DNA from: Desulfobulbus sp. Tol-SR
GTDB lineage: Bacteria > Desulfobacterota > Desulfobulbia > Desulfobulbales > Desulfocapsaceae
Direction of reading: 5' to 3'
Length of the DNA stretch: 64,000 nucleotides
Assembly: GCA_000769715.1 (NCBI GenBank)
Contig: JROS01000028.1
Span: 1 to 64,000, forward strand
A program made the position numbers and the translations under genes. The notes under the pieces are model-generated. The model saw only the letters and a list, made by a program, of their open reading frames with translations, did not search any database and was not told the DNA's origin. Positions 61,113-64,000 of this stretch are shown one piece after another. Numbering within the stretch: the stretch's first letter is position 1; each line of letters starts with the position of its first letter.

Positions 61113-64000
61113 ATGACCTTCACACCAGGCAGCACCTATTCGGGCTTCACCCTGAAGCAACACCTCTTCATCGACGAACTCCATGCCGACGTCTACCTCT
61201 TCGACCACGAGATACTCGGCTGCCCCCTGCTGGCGATCAAGAACGACGACAGCAACAAGACCTTCTCCGTCGCCTTCAATACCGTGCCCACCGACTCGAC
61301 CGGCGTCGCCCACATCCTCGAACACTCGGTGCTGATGGGATCGAAGAAGTATCCGGTCAAGGATGTCTTTGGCGAGATCCACAAGGGCGGCCTGATGACC
61401 TTCCTCAACGCGATGACCGGGGCGGACATCACCTACTACCCCTTCGCCACCCGTAACCTGAAAGAATACTTCAATATCATGGACGTCTACTGCGACGTCG
61501 TGTTCAACCCCCTGCTTCACCGCAGCACCTTCGAACAGGAGGGCTGGCATTACCACCGCGAGGCCCCCGACAGCCCGCTGCAGTTCCAGGGAGTGGTCTA
61601 CAATGAGATGAAGGGCGCCTTCTCCGACCCGATCCGACTGATCTTCTTCCACATCTTTGCCGGATTGATGCCGGGGTCGACCTATGCCCACGAGTCCGGC
61701 GGCGATCCCAGGAATATTCCCGACCTGAGCTACGAGGAATTCTGCGACTTTCACCGGCGTCATTACCACCCTTCGAATGCCATGTTTTTCGTCTATGGGG
61801 ACGCCCCGCTGGCCGACGAGCTCGCCTACCTCCAAGGCAACTTCCTTGCCGCCTATCCCGATAAAAGCACCATCTGCGATATCGTCGAGGGAGCTGAGGT
61901 CACCTCTCCGGTCACCATCGCCGACACCTATGCCGTCGATTCGCCGGACATCGCCGACAAGACCTTCCTTGCCGTCGGCACCTCGGTCGGTTCGGTCGCC
62001 GACCGGGAGCAGAACGCCGCCTTCCAGGTCATCGCCAACATCCTCTTCAACTCCGATGGCTCACCGCTGAAAAAGGCCATCGTCTCCAGCGGCCTGTGCA
62101 AGGATTTCGGCGGCTTCTTCCTCTCCTCGTCCTGCACCAGGACCTTCATGATCACCTACCTGGTCGGCAGCGAGGCCGAGCATCGCGACCGCTTTCTCGA
62201 CCTCTACGCCACCACCCTCAAGGGCATGGTCGACGAGGGACTCGACCGGGACCTGGTGCTGTCGGAACTGAACAAGTTCGAGTTCAATTTCCGCGAGGAA
62301 TCGAGCAAGGCCCAGCGGGGCCTCGACCTCATCGGCAAGGCGATGAACGCCTTCAAGTACGGACTCGATCCCTTCGACAGCCTGCAGGCGGAGGACCTCA
62401 TCGCCACCATCCGGCGCAAGGCCTTGGGCGAGCGCTATTTCGAGGAGCTGATCGACCGCTACCTGCTTGACAATCCCGCCACCGTCGTCCTCACCCTCAC
62501 CCCCGACCCGGAGAAGCCTGCCCGGACGCGAGCGGAGGAAGAGCGGCGGCTCCAGGACCATGCCGCCACCCTGGGTCCGGACCAGGAGGCGGAGCTCATC
62601 CGCCGCACCCGCGAGCTGATGGAGATGCAGCTGACCCCCAACGACGTCGACACCCTCGCCCTGCTGCCCCGGCTCTCTTTGGCCGACCTCACCGCCGATG
62701 TCGATTTCCATGTGGTCCGGCCGGTATCGATGTTCGGCCACGATGTCCTGGTCAGCGAGCTCGACACCAATCATATCTCCTACATCGATCTCGGCTTCGA
62801 TTTCGCCTGTATCCCGCCCGAATACCTGCCCTGGCTCGATCTGTTCGGCACAATCATCACCGAGATCGGCACCAGCCGGCTCGACTACATGCAGTTCGCC
62901 AAGGAGATCGCCACCTGCACCGGCAGTTTCACCCATTCCCTGACCACCTACAGCCGGCGGGGAGAACCGGATCGGGTTCGGCCGGTGCTGTGGCTGAACC
63001 TCAAATGTCTGCCCGAGTACCTGGAGAAGGCCCTGCAGCTCGTCGCTGAGGTCCTGACCGACGTCTCCTTCGCCGACCGCACCCGGATCAGGGAGATCGT
63101 CGGCCGCGAATTCGCCTGGGCCGAGCACGCGGTACAGAGCGAAGGCTACAGTCTGGCCGCCGCCCGGGCGTCCGCCCACCTCGGCCTCGCCGGCCGTTAT
63201 TTCGAAATGTTCAACGGCGCCACCGCCTACCTGGCGGTGAAGAAGCTCACCCTCGGCTATGCCGAGATGGAGGAGGCCTTCCTCGCCGCCCTGCAACAGA
63301 TGGCACGCCTGCTGTTCAACCGCGGCAATCTGATCTTCGCCGTCACCGCCGACGGCAAGGAACTCGAGCGGATCGCCGACCTCGGCAGGGTCATCCCCGA
63401 TGCCCTGGCCGCGGCGCCGGTCACCCGCTTTGACCTCCCTGCCTTGACGCTGCCCGACCACGAGGCCTTCATCACCTCGGCCGAGGTGGTATTCGCCGTG
63501 CAGGGCGGCAGCCTCCTCACCGACAACGGCGGCTACAATGGCCACTTCGAGGTGCTGAAGACCTTCCTCTCCCGCGATTATCTGTGGAACACCGTCCGCC
63601 AGATGGGGGGCGCCTACGGCTGCTTCATCCAGTTCAGCCAGATCACCGGCAATATCGCCCTGATCAGTTACCGCGATCCCCAGGTGCGCAAGACCTATGA
63701 GGCCTACGGCGCCATTCCCGCGGTCGTCTCCCGCCTCGATGTGCCGCCATCGACCATGGAACAGCTGGTGATCGGCACCTACGGCAGCTACAACCCGCTC
63801 CAGAGTCCGGCCTCGCTGGGGGCAACCGCCAGAAACGAATACCTGAGCGGCATCGACCCGGAATACAAGAAGCAGCGGCTGCAGGAGATCATCACCACCA
63901 GTCCGGCCGATCTACGGGCCTTTGCCCCGGCCTTTGCCGCCATGCAGTCCGCCAGCCATCGCGCCGTCATCGGCAACCGGGCTAAAATCGAGACCGACAA
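61113..64000 (+). CDS. M16-family (presequence-protease-like) zinc peptidase, 3' end cut by window
   Basis: The open frame continues to the window edge without a stop (about 962 codons). It has the inverted zinc motif HILEH (residues 67-71) followed by the glutamate-bearing stretch VVYNEMKGAFSDP, and a second, catalytically dead repeat later, as in M16C PreP/CYM1-type peptidases of about 970-1000 residues. So only a few dozen residues are probably missing. These enzymes degrade peptides inside a closed chamber. The start ATG at 61113 has GAGGA upstream. Confidence 0.92.
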   Translation, partial: MTFTPGSTYSGFTLKQHLFIDELHADVYLFDHEILGCPLLAIKNDDSNKTFSVAFNTVPTDSTGVAHILEHSVLMGSKKYPVKDVFGEIHKGGLMTFLNAMTGADITYYPFATRNLKEYFNIMDVYCDVVFNPLLHRSTFEQEGWHYHREAPDSPLQFQGVVYNEMKGAFSDPIRLIFFHIFAGLMPGSTYAHESGGDPRNIPDLSYEEFCDFHRRHYHPSNAMFFVYGDAPLADELAYLQGNFLAAYPDKSTICDIVEGAEVTSPVTIADTYAVDSPDIADKTFLAVGTSVGSVADREQNAAFQVIANILFNSDGSPLKKAIVSSGLCKDFGGFFLSSSCTRTFMITYLVGSEAEHRDRFLDLYATTLKGMVDEGLDRDLVLSELNKFEFNFREESSKAQRGLDLIGKAMNAFKYGLDPFDSLQAEDLIATIRRKALGERYFEELIDRYLLDNPATVVLTLTPDPEKPARTRAEEERRLQDHAATLGPDQEAELIRRTRELMEMQLTPNDVDTLALLPRLSLADLTADVDFHVVRPVSMFGHDVLVSELDTNHISYIDLGFDFACIPPEYLPWLDLFGTIITEIGTSRLDYMQFAKEIATCTGSFTHSLTTYSRRGEPDRVRPVLWLNLKCLPEYLEKALQLVAEVLTDVSFADRTRIREIVGREFAWAEHAVQSEGYSLAAARASAHLGLAGRYFEMFNGATAYLAVKKLTLGYAEMEEAFLAALQQMARLLFNRGNLIFAVTADGKELERIADLGRVIPDALAAAPVTRFDLPALTLPDHEAFITSAEVVFAVQGGSLLTDNGGYNGHFEVLKTFLSRDYLWNTVRQMGGAYGCFIQFSQITGNIALISYRDPQVRKTYEAYGAIPAVVSRLDVPPSTMEQLVIGTYGSYNPLQSPASLGATARNEYLSGIDPEYKKQRLQEIITTSPADLRAFAPAFAAMQSASHRAVIGNRAKIETD

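Overview
The window is a high-GC Gram-negative bacterial chromosome segment. The outer-membrane machinery (Pal, Mla-type lipid transport, TolC-type channel, lipoproteins), the split glycine decarboxylase (gcvPA/gcvPB) and the NtrC/PAS/DUF4388/roadblock signalling proteins fit a deltaproteobacterium in the broad sense (Desulfobacterota, perhaps Desulfobulbales). That placement is an inference from gene content; no rRNA or other marker lies in the window. I saw no tRNA, rRNA, CRISPR array, transposase or integrase.

Layout, left to right. (1) 0.1-2.7 kb: a multi-pass membrane protein, two small lipoproteins and pal. (2) 2.8-5.6 kb: a small ribbon-helix-helix/zinc-ribbon protein followed by znuA-znuC-znuB. 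(3) 5.7-14.1 kb: a lipoprotein, then lipA, lipB, gcvPB, gcvPA, gcvH and gcvT on the minus strand, diverging from an lpdA-type gene; together these form the glycine cleavage system and its lipoylation enzymes. (4) 14.3-24.6 kb: a membrane PAS sensor, a lytic transglycosylase, a cupin, a pirin, a PsiE-like protein, a GT9 glycosyltransferase with a DUF6165 partner, a GlsB-like protein, an mlaE-mlaF-mlaD-pqiC operon and a thioesterase.

(5) 25.0-42.8 kb is the highlight: a complete type 1 BREX phage-defence operon (HTH gene, brxA, brxB, brxC, pglX, pglZ, brxL) on the plus strand with three extra two-gene modules inside it. Between brxC and pglX sits an AAA ATPase plus a small protein with a PD-(D/E)XK-like D...ExK signature. 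Between pglX and pglZ sit a two-helix membrane protein plus a TIR-domain protein that carries a tandem 80-residue repeat, and then a Septu-like ATPase plus HNH-type nuclease pair. Start/stop overlaps couple the first module to pglX and the Septu-like module to pglZ, so the whole block looks like one polycistronic defence operon. Its base composition is visibly more AT-rich than the flanks, and the middle of pglX is more AT-rich than its two ends.

(6) 42.9-54.9 kb returns to chromosomal style: a Ca2+/cation antiporter, malonyl-CoA decarboxylase, a YajG-like lipoprotein, a TetR-controlled YbhGFSR-like exporter operon with its own TolC-type channel, and undecaprenyl-diphosphatase. (7) 55.1-60.1 kb is a signalling cluster: a soluble histidine kinase, an NtrC-family sigma54 activator, a protein fusing REC, DUF4388 and roadblock domains behind a clear sigma54 promoter, and a separate roadblock-like protein. 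(8) 60.6-64 kb: dtd and an M16 peptidase that runs off the right edge.
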